Shown: positions 42,870 through 55,945 of the stretch, piece after piece | Layout: each line of letters starts with the position of its first letter | Position numbering within the stretch: position 1 is the first letter of the stretch | Assembly: GCA_003952965.2 (NCBI GenBank) | Contig: CM025849.1 | Location: 20,558,826 to 20,622,825, forward strand | Source of the DNA: Morella rubra | Taxonomy: Eukaryota; Streptophyta; Magnoliopsida; Fagales; Myricaceae | DNA: 64,000 bases | Reading direction: 5' to 3' | The notes under the pieces: generated by a model | Database searches by the model: none | Seen by the model: only the letters and a program-made list of their open reading frames with translations | What the model was told of the DNA's origin: nothing | Translations under genes and position numbers: made by a program

Positions 42870-44586
42870 GTGGTTTCGGAGCTCAGGTATGTGAAATCTC
42901 ACAACTCAATGTTAGTGTTTCTCTTTTTAACTCACGCACAAGCAAGATTGTGTTCTTCACGATTGATTAAAAAACATGTATGATTTTCTTTTGTTGAAAA
43001 GTGCATGTGGGATCCACTATGGGAAAGAGACAATCGAGCAAAAAATTGTTTGATTTTTTTTTTTGTGGGTTTTGGTTTTTGGAAAGGAAAGAAGATTTGT
43101 GTGAAAAACCCATGCCCGTGGGTTTTCTTTTTGCAATATGTTAAATCTGGCTATAGATCTTGTTTTCTTTTGTGACTTCTTTGAGAAATATATGAAATCG
43201 GGTTGTTTTGGTTTTGATTTTTGGTTAAAAAATTTGATTCATGAATGTTTAAATTGCAAGGAGAGAGAGCCATTTTTTTGTTCTCCAATCAGCCACCACC
43301 AGCTACCGGTGGCGGCTCAGCTGGCTAAGGACCACGATTGGTGGTCCCAGGCGGCCACAACAGTAGCACCGCGTGGCCTGGCTGCCAACGATAGCTGCTG
43401 TCATGATGTATCCTAAAAGGGATACAAGGGCACTTGGGTTGAGGCCTTTTAGGCCTCTCCGTCGCCTCCCACGTCCACCTCAGGCCATGAGGTGGCCGGC
43501 CAAGTGTTTGTCGGTGCCCCTCAGTTGGCCTTGGTGCCAAATGGAGCTAAGAGCATAAGATGCCCTGGGTCGCACGTTTGGGCCTCGGGTAGGGCAATAG
43601 TTACCCTACACGCCCAAAGCCTAGTGGCCCAGCCCAATAGTTGGGCTAGGTCCAATAATTTTTTTAAAAAAAAATATGAGGGGGGAGCATACTGCACGGG
43701 CTGGGCCCTAATGGGCTAGCCCATGGCCAGATAAGATCCAAGCCATGGCAACCTGTGCGAGCTAGGGCCATAGGTTGAACCCAGGCTTGTTGCCCAATCT
43801 AGGTCCAGGTTTGACCCGAACCACCTGATATGGTCCGGGTTAGACTCGGACCCTAACCAGGATCCGGTCCGGGTCATACCTAGGGGGTCAACAGGTCAAC
43901 CCAGTTTGACTGGTTGACTGTTGACCAACCCGGTTTGATAGGGTTGATCGAATTAAAAAAAAAAAAACTTTTTTTTTTACAGATTTAATGTAAGTGTTAA
44001 ATGTGATTATTTTACAAGAAAATTAAATCTCATGGCCTTCCATTGTTGGTATTTGTGAATTTATTTGATTGATGATTGGTTAAAACTAAAATAGTCACGG
44101 CCAATTGTTGATTTTATAATTTGTCTCATATACTTCTTATGAAGATAAGTGAGCGTGTATGAGTAGTGGGGGTGTTGACTAAAATAGCAATGCCGACCCA
44201 TTACAAAATTACATGGCATTTAGATGATGTTGCACTTAACCAAATAAGCATGTTCACTAAAATAGTGAGACTATATTTATGTTGGTGGCCAAAGAAATAT
44301 CGAAAATCATGAAATTTGTATATGTGTGATATGCAACATGTGATGTGATCATGATAAGTAGATTCTACTTGCTTTTATAAGTTGTGCCATGATTACTAAA
44401 ATAGGATTGTGTGCACATAAGTTGAAAGTTCTTGATACCCACTGCAAACACTGAATATAAATGTTGTATTCTGTTTTTTCTTTGGTTGTTGTGATTCAGT
44501 GGGAGGTACTATTAGCTATTAAAATCCCTATGCTAATAGATTGTTAATATACTTGTGTATTTTCTTTCTAATTTTTTTGCAGATTC
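42870..44586 (+). other. Copia 5' untranslated region with a GC-rich block
   Basis: Between the primer site and gag. The stretch 43290-43930 is strikingly GC-rich for this window, with repeated 'ggtccgggt', 'ttgaccaa' and 'gggctagccc' words and no clear coding. It may be a separate insertion or captured sequence, but edges were not identified. Confidence 0.4.
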
Positions 44587-45477
44587 ATGATGTCGAACCC
44601 ATTATCTAGAATCCTAGATGATAACAAACTCATTGGGCTGAACTTCCTTGACCAGAAGATGAATCTTATAATAGTACTCACAGTGGATAAAATTGCTCAT
44701 GTCCTCAGAAAGGAGACTCCTCAGCTTGCCTTAGCCAATGCTACTCAGAACAAAGAGCTGCTTTTGAAAAGTGGCATGAGGCGGATGAATTAGCTCGCTG
44801 CTATATGTTGGCGTCTCTATCCAACCTACTGCAAAAGCAATGTGAAAGCATAGCTACAACCAAAGAGATATTGAGATATCTCCAAGAGCTATTCGGATAG
44901 AAAATTCGTTCTGCACGCCAGCAAGTTATGAAGTTGCTGGTGACCACCAAGATGATGGAAGGTGCTCCAATTCGGGAACATGTCAAGAAGATGATATCTT
45001 ACATCACAGAACTGGAAACATTAGGTGCAGAAATAGATGGCAAGACCAAGATTGGAGCGATATTGACATCTTTGCCTGAGTCGTTCAACCAGTTCGTATT
45101 AAACTATAATATGAACAAGATGGTAGTGACTTCTGTCCGAGCTGTTCAATATGTTGCAAGCAGTTGAAAAACTCATAAAAAAGGAGAAAGGTTCTCTAAT
45201 GATCATGGACAAGCCAAAGGTCACCTCTGCCTCAGGAATCAAACCCAAAGGCAAGAAGCTTAAGCAAAAGAAAAGATCTCAGCCTAGCTCGAAGGCAAAG
45301 AAAAAGGACAAAAGCGAGCCAGATAAGAAAGCAAAGGAAAATTGTTTCCACTACGGCAAACCTGGTCATTGGAAAAGGAACTGCCGCGTGTATCTTGCTT
45401 CTTTGAAGCAAAAGAAACCTACTGAATATATGCTTTTCATTGAAATGAATTTGATAGATGGTCCATTAAATTCATAG
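44587..45477 (+). pseudogene. Copia gag, with stops and a damaged zinc knuckle
   Basis: Frames read LDDNKLIGLNFLDQKMNLII, then ASLSNLLQKQCE, VTTKMMEGAPIREHVKKMIS and LTSLPESFNQFVLNYNMNKM, the usual Copia gag (UBN2) order, followed by a Lys-rich linker and CFHYGKPGHWKRNC. The second zinc-binding Cys of the CCHC knuckle is replaced by Tyr. At least two frame breaks (near 44790 and 45165). Confidence 0.88.
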
Positions 45478-48400
45478 TGTGTTGATTCAGGCACAACGTC
45501 TCATATCTGTAATATGTTACAGGGGTTTAAAAAAACTCGGAGACTAGATGAAGGGGAAGTCATCCTAAAGATGAGGATGACTGCAAATGTTACAGCGACC
45601 GCCATAGGATTTTTTCATCTAAGTCTACAATGGAACAAAGTTTTAATTTTAGAAGATTGTCTATACGTACCAGAATATCATAGAAACTTATTTTTTTGTT
45701 TCAAAACTTGGAATGTCTGGATATTCACTTGTCTTCTAAACTTGTTATTAAGTTTCAAAATCATTTATTGCTTCTGGTACTATGATGGATGGTCTTTATA
45801 TTTTAGAAAATGTTGTAGACTCCATGAATAATATAGAGAATGATGCTGAAACTAGTGTGAAAACTCTTAAAAGGAAGAGGGATGTCAATCCCACTTACTC
45901 GTGGCATCTAAGACTTGGTCATGCTAATCTGGATAGGATCAACAGATTGGTAAGGAATGGGCCTTTAGCCCTTTTGAAGGTTAAGCCTTATCCAATATGT
46001 GAGTTGCTTGCAGGGAAAGATGACCAAGAATTCTTTTAAAGAGAAAGGAACTAGAACCACAAAGTTGTTAGAGTTAGTTCACACTGATGTATGTGGTCCT
46101 TTTAATTATATTGCCAGAGGAGGGTTCTCATACTTCATCACTATTATTGATGATTATTCCAGGTATAGTTATGTATACCTGATGAAGCACAAGTCTGAAT
46201 CTTTGAAAAGTTCAAAGAATTTCAGAGTGAAGTTGAGAATCAACTGGAAAGGAATATTAAGATATTCCGGTCTGATAGAGCAGGAGAATATCTGTAGCAC
46301 CCCGGCCCTCTAAATATTCTTACTAATCTTAATTTTTCTTAATAATTATGATCAGTAATTTTATATATTGTTAAATTCGGATTTAATAATTTTATTGTTA
46401 GTAAATGTTGTAAAATACCAAGAAATAGTTCTATATATCCAAAAATTATGATAAAATATCATCATTCTTATATTTTCAAGATCTTTCATGTCATTACCTA
46501 TTTTTATCATGTAAGTGCCCTAATAATTTTTGTAAAATATTTTTACAAGCTAGAAAAGACAAATTTGCCCTTAAAGCTTGTTTTTAGCATTTTTCTAGAA
46601 AACCCTATTTTCATTTGATCTTTTTGCTTGACATATTTTGTTTCATTATTTTCTTGATTAATAGGGTCTAATTGAGTGATGTCGTGCCTTGTTTGAATTA
46701 TTTCTTAGAAATTTTACTTTAATTAGGGTTTTGGGCTTAGATTACATTGTTTTGTGCAATTGGGCTTTAAAACCATAACTTTTTGGGCCCAGATCAAGCA
46801 CATTCAACATGACTTGGCCCAGTAGTGATCCAGCACCTCCTTTGACCAAGAGAAACCAGTCAAACACATGGTTTTATTTTGTAATCATTAGATATCATTA
46901 ATTGTTCAAAAAATTACTATCCACATGTTTCATTCTAGGGAGTTGCTACCCAAGCCAACCATTGCTGAGCTTATGCTTGCTTAGATGTCCTAGGCTAGTG
47001 TTAGACAAGATGATTGTGTCCCTATTAACCCTAGAAAACATAGACCTTAACCCTTGATACTGGGCTTGTCAGCAAGCCCAAAGTGCAAGTCCACATTTGA
47101 CTTGACTATTGACCTTTGACCTTTGACCTAGGTTTGACTAATGTAGATTAGGTTCACTTAATTTTATTTTTGGAAAGATAATTTCAGATTCATATATTTG
47201 ATATTTATTCAGGAAATAAAGAAGTATTTTGTAAGAGGATATGGAAATATGGAAAGGATATATTCTTGGAGAATATATCAAGTTATAGAGTTTGGATGAA
47301 ATGTCATATTGCATTTGCATCGAAAATATTAACATAATGGTCTCATTTTATTGTAATGTTTTATATGGGGGTGACGGTACCAACCACCGGGGAATGCAGC
47401 CATCTCTATAAGGTAGGATGGTTCCGGAATAGAAGGTAGTTGGGCCTTTACTCGTGTCCTAGGACAGCGAAATGTCTAGGACTGTCCTAAAGTGCAAGGG
47501 AGATTGGACGCACAACCCTGGCCGATGGGGTGATACAAATAGATTTGTAAGGAAAGGTTGCCATTAAAGGGAAAGAGAAGATAAGTGCATTGCACACTGT
47601 ATGTTGCATTATTGCATGTATATTATAATTATATATTGTCTGACTGTGTACGACATAGTGCATCTGCTTACCGTTGGCTTACTGCATGTTATCTCTAGTA
47701 TGATTCTCTGCTTAAGAATTGATTATTGAACATGTACTGTTATTGTCACATGTCCTCATTCCCCCTTACTGAGTCCTTAAGACTCACCCTTTATCTGTTT
47801 ATTTTTTTATAAGTAAGATGCCTATCTTCGATTCCTTTATAACCCATGATATGATCACCCATACCCTCGTCCTCCATGTCCATGCCCTGGTGACCGACAA
47901 TATGGAGGTAATTGTGGACTGTGTGCCCTACCTAATCCCGAAGGATCTACTGTCGGAGTTTCCCCGGGAAAACGGTCTCATAGGAGAGCACCACCACCAC
48001 ATAGACTGGGTTGACCTCACCGACTCCTCTGATGACGAAAGCGAAGGCTCCTCTTAGATGTTGTTGTTACCTTTTTTTTCCTTTTATTTACTTGCTTTAG
48101 TGTGCTTTGTAAATATTCAAGGACAATAGGGTTAGAGATGTAATTTACAGGTTGACCTCGTAGCCTAATGAGTTGTAATCCCTAGTCTCTAACCCCAGTT
48201 GCTTGACATATTATTTCTTTTGTTTGTTTTTCTGTCTTTTTAATTGTTGTTCCTAAGAATCAATTCGTTACATATATAGTAATGACTCATTTGCGTAATA
48301 ATTTTTCTTCTAATTTGATTTTCATTTTCACCTGCTTATTTTTTATATAAAAATTTACTAAGTCTTCCTCTCATTTGCTCTATCGTTTATAGTTGTTTAT

Positions 48401-50750
48401 AAACGCCCCAAGGACTTAACCTCAGTCTTGAGACCCATAGGATAATTATTGTGCCATAACCTCACCATATATACACCTCTATGACTACAAAGAGAGCTTA
48501 AAGGCTAATACACACATAGGACGTGACAATATCTCTTTGGAGATTTTCAAACTCATCTCGAGAAAGAGGCATCATATCTCAGTTGACTCCCCTTGCTATG
48601 CCACAACATAATAGTGTTGCAGTAAGAAGAAACCAAACACTATTAGATATGGTTCGGTCAATGATGAGCATGTCACAATTATCTGTTTATTTTTGGGGTT
48701 ATACCTTAGAGACAACTGTTTATATTCTAAACAGTATACCCACTAAGTTCATTCCTAATACTCCATATGAGTTATGGACTGGCAAAAAGTCAAGTCTAAA
48801 ACACTTGAGAGTATGGGGATGCCCAGCTCATGTTAAAAAGTTTGACGTGGAGAAGCTAGAGTCAAGGACTGAAAAATGTTTATTTGTGGGTTACCCCAAA
48901 AGATCAACTGGTTATTACTTTTATAATCAAAAGGATCAGAAGGTAATTGTTAGTAGGAATGCGATAGTATTGGAAGATGAGTACAACCTTAGTGATGGAA
49001 AAGGGAAGATTATTCTTGATAAATAGTTAGCTGAACCAGAAGTTGTGGCAAATAAGATTGATGAAAGGGATAAAACTGAACCACTAATGAGTCTGAAGAG
49101 TTCAGAACTCAAGAGCCTCGATGTGGTAAAAGAATTCAAAAACCTCCAGTTAAATATACCATGATAAATGAGATTTGTCAAATGCAATCGGAAGGGATGG
49201 ATGATGATCTCCAAGAGGCTATCATTGACAAAGATGCAGCACATTGGAAGATAGCAATGGAATCAGAAATGGACTCCATGTACTCCAATGAAACTGGACC
49301 CTTATTGATCAACCATAAGGCATTAAGCCTATAGGTTGGAAATGGGTATTCAAAAGAAAACGAGGACCTACTGAAGAGGTAGAGACCATTCAAAGCTAGA
49401 CTGGTTGTGAAAGGTTATACTCAAAAACATGGTATTGACTATAAGGAAACCTTTTCACCAGTAGCTATGATGAAGTCCATTAGAATCCTATTGTCAATCG
49501 TTGCTCATTATGATTATGAGATCTGGCAGATGGATGTGAAAACCGCATTTTTGAATGGGTACATCCAATAAGAGATTTATATGGAACAACCTGAAGGTTT
49601 CATTTTCTCAGGCAAGAATCTAAAGTGTGCAAATTGAACAATCCATTTATGGACTAAAACAGGCATCACGTTGCTGGAACATCCGTTTTGATGAGATGAT
49701 CAAATGTTTGGTTTCTCACAAAACATAGATGAACCTTGTGTTTACAAGAAGGATTAGTGGGAGTCAGTAATATTCCTTATTCTTTATGTAGATGATATTC
49801 TACTCATGGGAATGACATCGGTGCAATGTCATCAGTGAAAATATGGTTACTGAACCATTTTTCAATAAAAGACCTGGGGAAGCATCCTATATTCTCGGGA
49901 TCAAAGTGTTTAGAAACCGAGAAAATAAGCTTTTAGGGCTTTCACAAGCCACTACATTGACAAGATATTGGCACAGTATAGCATGCAAGATGCCAAGAAA
50001 GGGTTTTACCCTTTAGACATAATATTCATCTCTCTAAAAAGATGTCTCCTAAGACACAGGAAGAGAGAGATAAGAGATGGAGTTTCCTTATGCTTCTGCT
50101 GTAAGAAGTCTCATGTATGCAATGCTTTGTACAAGGCCAGATATTAGTCATGCAGTTAGTGTTGTGAGTAGATATCAATCAGACCCAGGCCTTGAGCACT
50201 GGTCAGCAGTCAAGCATATTCTCAAATACTTGAGAAGAACCAAACACTATTGTCTAGTGTGTGGTGGAGAGGATATGTTGACTGTCCAGGGATACACAGA
50301 TTCAGATTTTCAATCAGATATTGATGATAGAAGATCTACATCTGATTTGTGTTTACATTGGGTAAAGGAGCAGTGAGTTGGAGAAGTTTCAAGCAGAACA
50401 CCACTGCTGACTCTACCACTGAGGCAGAATATGTTGCTGCCAGCGAATCTGCAAAGGAAGCTGTGTGGATACATAAATTCATGCAAGAGCTTGAAGTTGT
50501 CCTTCGAGTCTCCGATCACCATTTATGTGATAACAATGGTGCTATAGCACAGGCAGTGGAACCTAGGGCTCATCAAAGGACAAAACACATAGAAAGAAAA
50601 TTACATCTTATTTGTGACATTGTGAATCGGGTTGATGTAGTGATGGCTAAAATAACATCAGCTGAGAACATAGCAGACCCATTCATTAAACCATTGACTA
50701 GAAAATGTTTGAGAAGCATTTGGAGTCTATGGGTGTCAAATACATGTCTG
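45478..50750 (+). pseudogene. Copia pol: integrase, RT, RNase H, broken
   Basis: Pre-integrase motif YSWHLRLGHANLDRI (45895-45945) and integrase core (LVHTDVCGPF, FITIIDDYSRYSYVYLM, 46050-46190) stop at the inserted LTR. Integrase resumes at 48534 (TTVYILNSIPTKF, LRVWGCPAHVKKF, KCLFVGYPKRSTGYYFY). Reverse transcriptase spans about 49250-49850 ([42 protein letters not shown] at about 49783) with many stops. RNase H spans about 50077-50700 (RPDISHAVSVVSRYQSDPG; STTEAEYVAASESAKEAVWI). Confidence 0.9.
46293..48528 (+). mobile_element. 2.2 kb Gypsy-type solo LTR nested in the Copia integrase
   Basis: Begins TGTAGCACCCCGGCCC and ends GGACGTGACA, the kind of termini seen on long LTRs of Del/Tekay-like Ty3/Gypsy elements. 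It is flanked by a perfect 5 bp duplication ATATC (46288-46292, 48529-48533), and the integrase sequence is continuous across it. No internal domain is present, so it is a solo LTR of 2,236 bp. It holds a 79-codon open frame (47818-48057) with a His run and an acidic DSSDDESEGSS end. Confidence 0.88.
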
Positions 50751-50776
50751 ATTGGTTCTGAGTGCAAGTGGGAGAT

Positions 50777-51989
50777 TGTTAGATATATACCCTCAAAACC
50801 AACCATTTTGAATAATTATGAGATAATTGTTATAATTATTGTTTATTGATTCACTTGTATATTATTTTGGGTATATGCAATGACATAAGATGTTATATTG
50901 TTGAGCAACATTGTAGAAAAGTCAGGCCAATGATTAATGAATCGGAGGCAGGGAGTATGACTTTTCGGATCTTGTTGACTCACTTTGTTCTAGACCAAGA
51001 TACATGAAAATGTACAAATAGGTCTACACTCATTGTGCCTCTATAAGATAGAATGATGGACTCCGTCATTGAAGTGGTGACCTTATGCAGATAAATGGGT
51101 GCAATGTAAGAGTATATGCACTGAACGAGATCAAATATGAATACCTTTTGGAAACGATCACTGATGTAGAGAATGATATCCATCACAATTAGCTTATGTT
51201 GTTCTTAGACCTGAGAGAGTTATGCAGGTTTGCTTGTTGTGTGCTTGTGCTTCGACTAAGTCGTTTGGCGATGGTCTTCGCAGATCAAATATTCCAGATA
51301 ATGTTGAGCTTGTGCATAGTAAGTGAATTTGTATAATTGCTCAATATGGAATCCACCAGTCTCTTTATGAGGCAGTATATTCAGTATGTCTGTATATTGT
51401 TTGGACTCAAATAAAAACACTGCGCAGCGAGATTTTGTGAAAAGTGTTTTCACGATTTTTACTTATATAATTTTTTGGAAACACTTTTTGAGAGTCCAAC
51501 TAGATACAAACTGAGAATTAAGAATTATATGAGCTAGGACTTTATCAGTGATATTATTCCGGTCCTATTAGCTCATGTGAAATATAATATGGTGGCAGGA
51601 TAAATAAGCATATAATTGTTAGCAAAAGAGATTTCACAAAAAAAATCTCATTATCTTGGGGGTCAATTGTGATATGTTAATGGACATGATCACAATTTGT
51701 AAAAGTTCATAAATTCAGATTGCAGAATATAAAGGGGTTTAATGAAAAGGAGTTTTTTATTTTGATCTTACGGCCGAGATTTGAGGTCCATAAAGATCCC
51801 ACGTATAAGCACAGTTGAGTTTTGGGCAAACCATTATAAATAGCTCATAAATTCATTTGAGAGAAATGAATTCATTTTTTAACTTGAGACTCTATCTCAC
51901 AAAAACTGTGTGCGTAGATTTGAAGAAGGCAGAACACTTGGGCTACTTTTGATTCAAGAATATTTTCCGCTGCATTTTTCACTCTTTCA
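50777..51989 (+). repeat. 3' LTR of the Copia element
   Basis: 1,213 bp, preceded by the polypurine tract caagtgggagat (50765-50776). Same family as 41609-42869. Confidence 0.9.
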
Positions 51990-52195
51990 GTTGTGGCCCT
52001 TCACTGCTTTGTCTCACACAACTTCTGAGGTTGCCTTTTGTCTGCTTTTGTTTCTTTACCACCAAATTGTCTTAAAAGAGAAAAAGGGTCAAATGGGTGC
52101 TGACATCGCCAACAATGTTGACATGATATATCCATTGCCGTATATATGGACAAAAGCGTCTGTTAATAGATACTATTGTAATAAAATATTTCATA

Positions 52196-52519
52196 CTTAG
52201 TTCTAAAGGTTCTAGATCTCCTCTAGTGTTCCTTTTGGTCTATCATCAAGATTCCTTGCGACGATAATATTATGGCTCATTCGATTGTAGCCTGGGCGGC
52301 AATCCACTCTTTTGTAAGAGAGGTTCCCCCCTCCTTTCTTCTTAGTTGAGGCCTTTGGAAATTTAATGAGACTAAACCCCCTTGAGCCTTCCTTTTCTTA
52401 GCTTTGTTTTGTTTTTCCTGTTTGTGTTCTTTTCGTTTTTCTTAGCTTTGTCTTGTCTTGTATTTCCTTTTGGTCTCTCCATATATAATATAAGTTGTTT
52501 TCATTAAAAAAAAAAAAAG
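52196..52519 (+). mobile_element. LINE-like 3' end with poly(A) tail
   Basis: A T/G-rich 3' untranslated-looking stretch ends in 'atatataatataagttgttt' followed by a run of A (about 52506-52518). It is bracketed by similar 10-mers (aatatttcat near 52186, aatattttat at 52521), a plausible target duplication with one difference. No reverse transcriptase is present, so it would be a strongly 5'-truncated copy. Confidence 0.4.
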
Positions 52520-52529
52520 AATATTTTAT

Positions 52530-52880
52530 GCTTTTTGCTTACGATTATTGAGATTTTGACACTTTGCACATAAACTAACCATTTCGTTACGTTTCGCCCC
52601 TCAACTACTAACTGTTTACACTTTGCATCCTCAGCTGTTAATTTGGACAAAAATTGTTATTTTGTCTAGTGACATAATCATAATTTTTTTATCATTATAT
52701 TTTATATGGAGGTAAAGTCGTTATTTTCATTGAACAAAAATAGTAACTTTTATCCAAATTAATGGCTGAAGATGCAAAGTGTAAACAGTTGATAGTTGAG
52801 AGGCGAAATATAACAAAATCGATAGTTTAGAGGACAAAGTGTCAGAACCTCAATAGTCAAGGGCAAAAAATATATTTTTC
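52530..52880. mobile_element. MITE with about 130 bp inverted repeats
   Basis: The left arm (52540-52670: 'attttgacactttgcacata', 'aactgtttacactttgcatc') matches the reverse complement of the right arm (52735-52870: 'gatgcaaagtgtaaacagtt', 'gacaaagtgtcagaacctc'). The interior is AT-rich, non-coding. The exact ends and target duplication are not certain. Confidence 0.7.
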
Positions 52881-53001
52881 CCTAGAACATACATATCCAT
52901 ATCAATATTTTTGGGCGTGCATATTTTACGACAGTCCTCATCAAGTCGAACGCTAAAACACCTGTTAAAATCCAACAAAAAAAAGAAAAATGCAAAATAT
53001 A

Positions 53002-53019
53002 ACACACACACACACACAC
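53002..53019. repeat. (AC)9 microsatellite
   Basis: Pure AC/CA dinucleotide run. Confidence 0.95.
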
Positions 53020-53581
53020 TTCGAAAAGGACATTTCTTCAACTTACATAAATATTCACAATTTTATCAAACATCCTAAAAATTTTACAATTTTTTACAAA
53101 AATAATATCCCCTAAATTTGCATGCTTCTTTTTTCCTTTTTTTTGTGTTTTTCCTTTTCTCGCATGTTTCTTGCTTCCTCGGTTGCTCACCTTTTTTGGA
53201 AGATCTCTTTTGACAGATATTATTTCTTTTAATTTTTTTTTGTCGACAGCGAAGTAGTGATTTAAAAATAACACGTCAAATAATTTCAAAATAAGACACG
53301 TAAAGAGTGTTGTGAGGCAGTCTCGCGGTACGACTAGAATTCCTCATTGTTTTGCTCTCACTTTTGAACAAAATGCGCGTACAATTTTGGTGATTTTTTT
53401 TTGTGGTGAGAAATTTAAATTGCATTAAACAAAAAAAAAAAGTAATAACGTTCAACACAGACCACAAGTTAGGGTGGGTCAATCCTATTAAAAAGCCAAG
53501 AAGAAGAAAGCGAAGAAGCTGGTATGCGTCTACTAAAATCAGTGGACATGACCCATTGCGCTAAGGAGTGCGCATACGCGT

Positions 53582-53737
53582 TTAAAACCCGTCTGATGTG
53601 GGCAGCTGAAGAACTTCAGAAAGGTCGAGAAGGCGGATATTATCCACTGCTAGGAGGGCAGCCTCTGCTTCCGCTCGCAGAGGTTCAATGTCGATAGTAT
53701 TTTGTTTGGTGCATGCCAGAATATACAATTTTGGTGA
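53582..53737 (-). pseudogene. RNase H-like (RVT_3/LINE-type) fragment
   Basis: The minus strand reads LACTKQNTIDIEPLRAEAEA then ALLAVDNIRLLDLSEVLQLP and stops soon after. The 'xxAEAEAALLAVxxA' helix is characteristic of plant RNase H-fold domains of LINEs and related host proteins. A shorter, rearranged copy of the same sequence occurs at about 54679-54750. No complete domain is present. Confidence 0.55.
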
Positions 53738-54960
53738 TTGATTATTCCCAAAACAAAACGATTACAAACCATGCACGTCTCTCGACCTCTGTCCTTTAAA
53801 AAGACAATGTAAGCCCCCAAAATCCCAATCTCGTCAGTTGCCAAGCCTCCGACCATCTGTTCTGCCGCTTGCAAATTTCCGTTGAATCTTTCCTTCCTGG
53901 TCATTGATTAGTCCGTACATTGAACTCCTAACTGTCATTGTTATGTACCAAAATATAGAGTAGGATAATAAAACAATAATTTGGCCTCTTCGAGGAGACG
54001 TGAGCCCAGTGGCAGATTTAGGGGGGCCTGGCCCTGGTTGGTCAATGCTACGTTTGATTTTTTTTTTTTTTTTACCTCAGCTATTATGTACGCTGCCATA
54101 TTGGAGATCTGTTTCTATTTAGCTCAAACTCTTACCCTCTTCGGCCCTTGGCCAAGTAATGAACATCAATTATTAATTTACAATAGGGCTTAGATAGTAA
54201 AAGAGAAAAAAACAAACAAAAGAGAGCAACCTCGTTTCCTCAAAAAAGGAAGGAGAGAGTTCATCGATAACAGAGCCCACTGCAATATCGTGACTTAAAT
54301 TAAACAAAACGACAACATTTCTTAATTTTTAATATTTTAACTCTAAATTTTATTTACATTATCTAATAAAAACATTTTTTCTTAAGAATTAGTCCTCTTC
54401 AAATTTATTTCTAATTTCACCGTTGCCTGAGTCTCCTTAAACTTCGCTCAATAAATTTACCGTCAAATCCCAAAGTATTCTATGACAACTTAAAGAGACT
54501 CTCAGTAAACTTTACTCTTCCACTGCTGTCACTGCCAACCAACTAATAGATTCACAAATAAGAGAAGTAAAACTCAAGAGCACCCTCCGGCCGAGTTCAT
54601 CGTTGACAGAGCCCACCGGTGACTCAAATGGACAACATTGCGTAAGGGCCATAATAGTAAAATTTTACTAATGTAAAAATTTCAGAAAGGTCGAGAAGGC
54701 GGATATTATCCACTTACTGATGTCGATAGTATTTTGTTTGGTGCATGCCAGTTGGTGATTGGATTACAAACCATGCAGATTTTAAGAATTGCCAAGCCTC
54801 CGATCTGTTCTGCCGCTTGCAAATTTCCGTTGAATCTTTCCTTCCTTACAAACTTCTGTCCCAATATAATTTTCAAACAAATGGACAACTTAAAGAGACT
54901 CTCAGTAAACTTTACTCTTCCACTGCTGTCACTGCCAACCAACTAATAGCACCTAGTAAG
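53628..54960. repeat. Locally duplicated and shuffled block
   Basis: Pieces of 53628-53900 ('aaggtcgagaaggcggatat', 'agtattttgtttggtgcatg', 'tctgccgcttgcaaatttcc') recur in the same order but with internal deletions at 54683-54845. Pieces of 54488-54545 ('gacaacttaaagagactctc', 'actgccaaccaactaatag') recur at 54890-54950. The second block is therefore a mosaic of the two earlier ones. Confidence 0.75.
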
Positions 54961-55798
54961 ACCAAGTAAACACAAACTCCGTTAAGAGCCACTTAAAGCC
55001 GAGCTGTCCTCGTACATGACAGTCATTGCCTTTTGATGCCGGATTAGTCATTTATTCTTTGGAGCTGAATGACATGAAATGTAAGGTATGTTTGTTTCGA
55101 TAAAATTGTAAGAATTTTAATATGTGTAAATATTTAGGTGATATTAGAGTTGTATTGGTGTTTGTGTAAGGTTGTTGAATTGTTGATTTTCTTTATTGGG
55201 ATAAGTGAAGAAGATAAAATATAAAATAATATTTTTATTTATAAGTTTATTATAATTTCGAATTTCGAATTTCTTTTTTATATTTATTACGATATAAATA
55301 TTTGAAAGGTATTAAAAAAAAAAAGAGAAGAAAAAGACAAATGAGTGACCGATGCGGTTTAAAAAAAAAAAGACAAAGGAACTAAAGCTATTCGACACTG
55401 AAAAGCTGTTATTCCATTAAATGCAACAAGAGTCTTTCGTGTTGGAGGAGAGGAATAAATGCGTCAAGTATTAAATGGTCAGATAAAATGATCATATAGC
55501 CCTCAACCAAAGCGTTAACATTGGGTAAATCAGTTGGAGTATTTCGTCTATTTGCATGTCCAAGTATTTAATACACAGAACGTGTGGGGGTCATGTGTTT
55601 TTTAAAATCTCGTTTTACTCTTTGTTATTTATGCTCTCAACGTATTACTAAGGGATATGTTAGTAATTTTTCATAAATATAGCCAGGACAAAATTAGAAA
55701 ATATTTAACAGCATCCTCAATTTCAACTTGTTTGGTTTGAGTTAGTAGAAAATTGAACGCAAATTTTAAGAATATCAAGGAAACGAACATCCCCTCAG

Positions 55799-55945
55799 TT
55801 TGAGTGGAAGATTGACTGCAATTTGGATTCTCTGCGTGAAGTTTAGTTTGAATGGAAGAGTGGCTGCAATTTCGATTCTCTGCGTGAAGTTTAGTTTGAC
55901 TGGAAGAGTGGCTGCAATTTCGATTCTCTGTGTCTTTCTCTTTTG
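55799..55945 (+). repeat. Three tandem copies of a 49 bp unit
   Basis: A unit starting 'tttgaatggaagagtggctg' and ending 'gattctctgcgtgaagtttag' is repeated at about 55799, 55848 and 55897. The last copy runs straight into the second Pack-type element. A related single copy is at 57656-57705, where the following sequence shows an empty form of the insertion site. Confidence 0.85.

Larger units (their letters stand above)
41609..51989 (+). mobile_element. Ty1/Copia retrotransposon, heavily decayed and interrupted
   Basis: LTRs at 41609-42869 and 50777-51989 (about 1.2 kb each, TGTTAGAT...CTCTTTCA). The primer site resembles the initiator tRNA-Met site (tggtttcggagc, 42871-42882, two changes). 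A GC-rich untranslated stretch precedes gag (44587). The order gag, protease, integrase, reverse transcriptase, RNase H is the Copia order. A polypurine tract (caagtgggagat) abuts the 3' LTR. Many stops and shifts, plus a 2.2 kb LTR inserted in integrase, show it is dead. GTTGT occurs at 41602-41606 and 51990-51994, a candidate target duplication set two bases off the left LTR edge. Confidence 0.92.
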
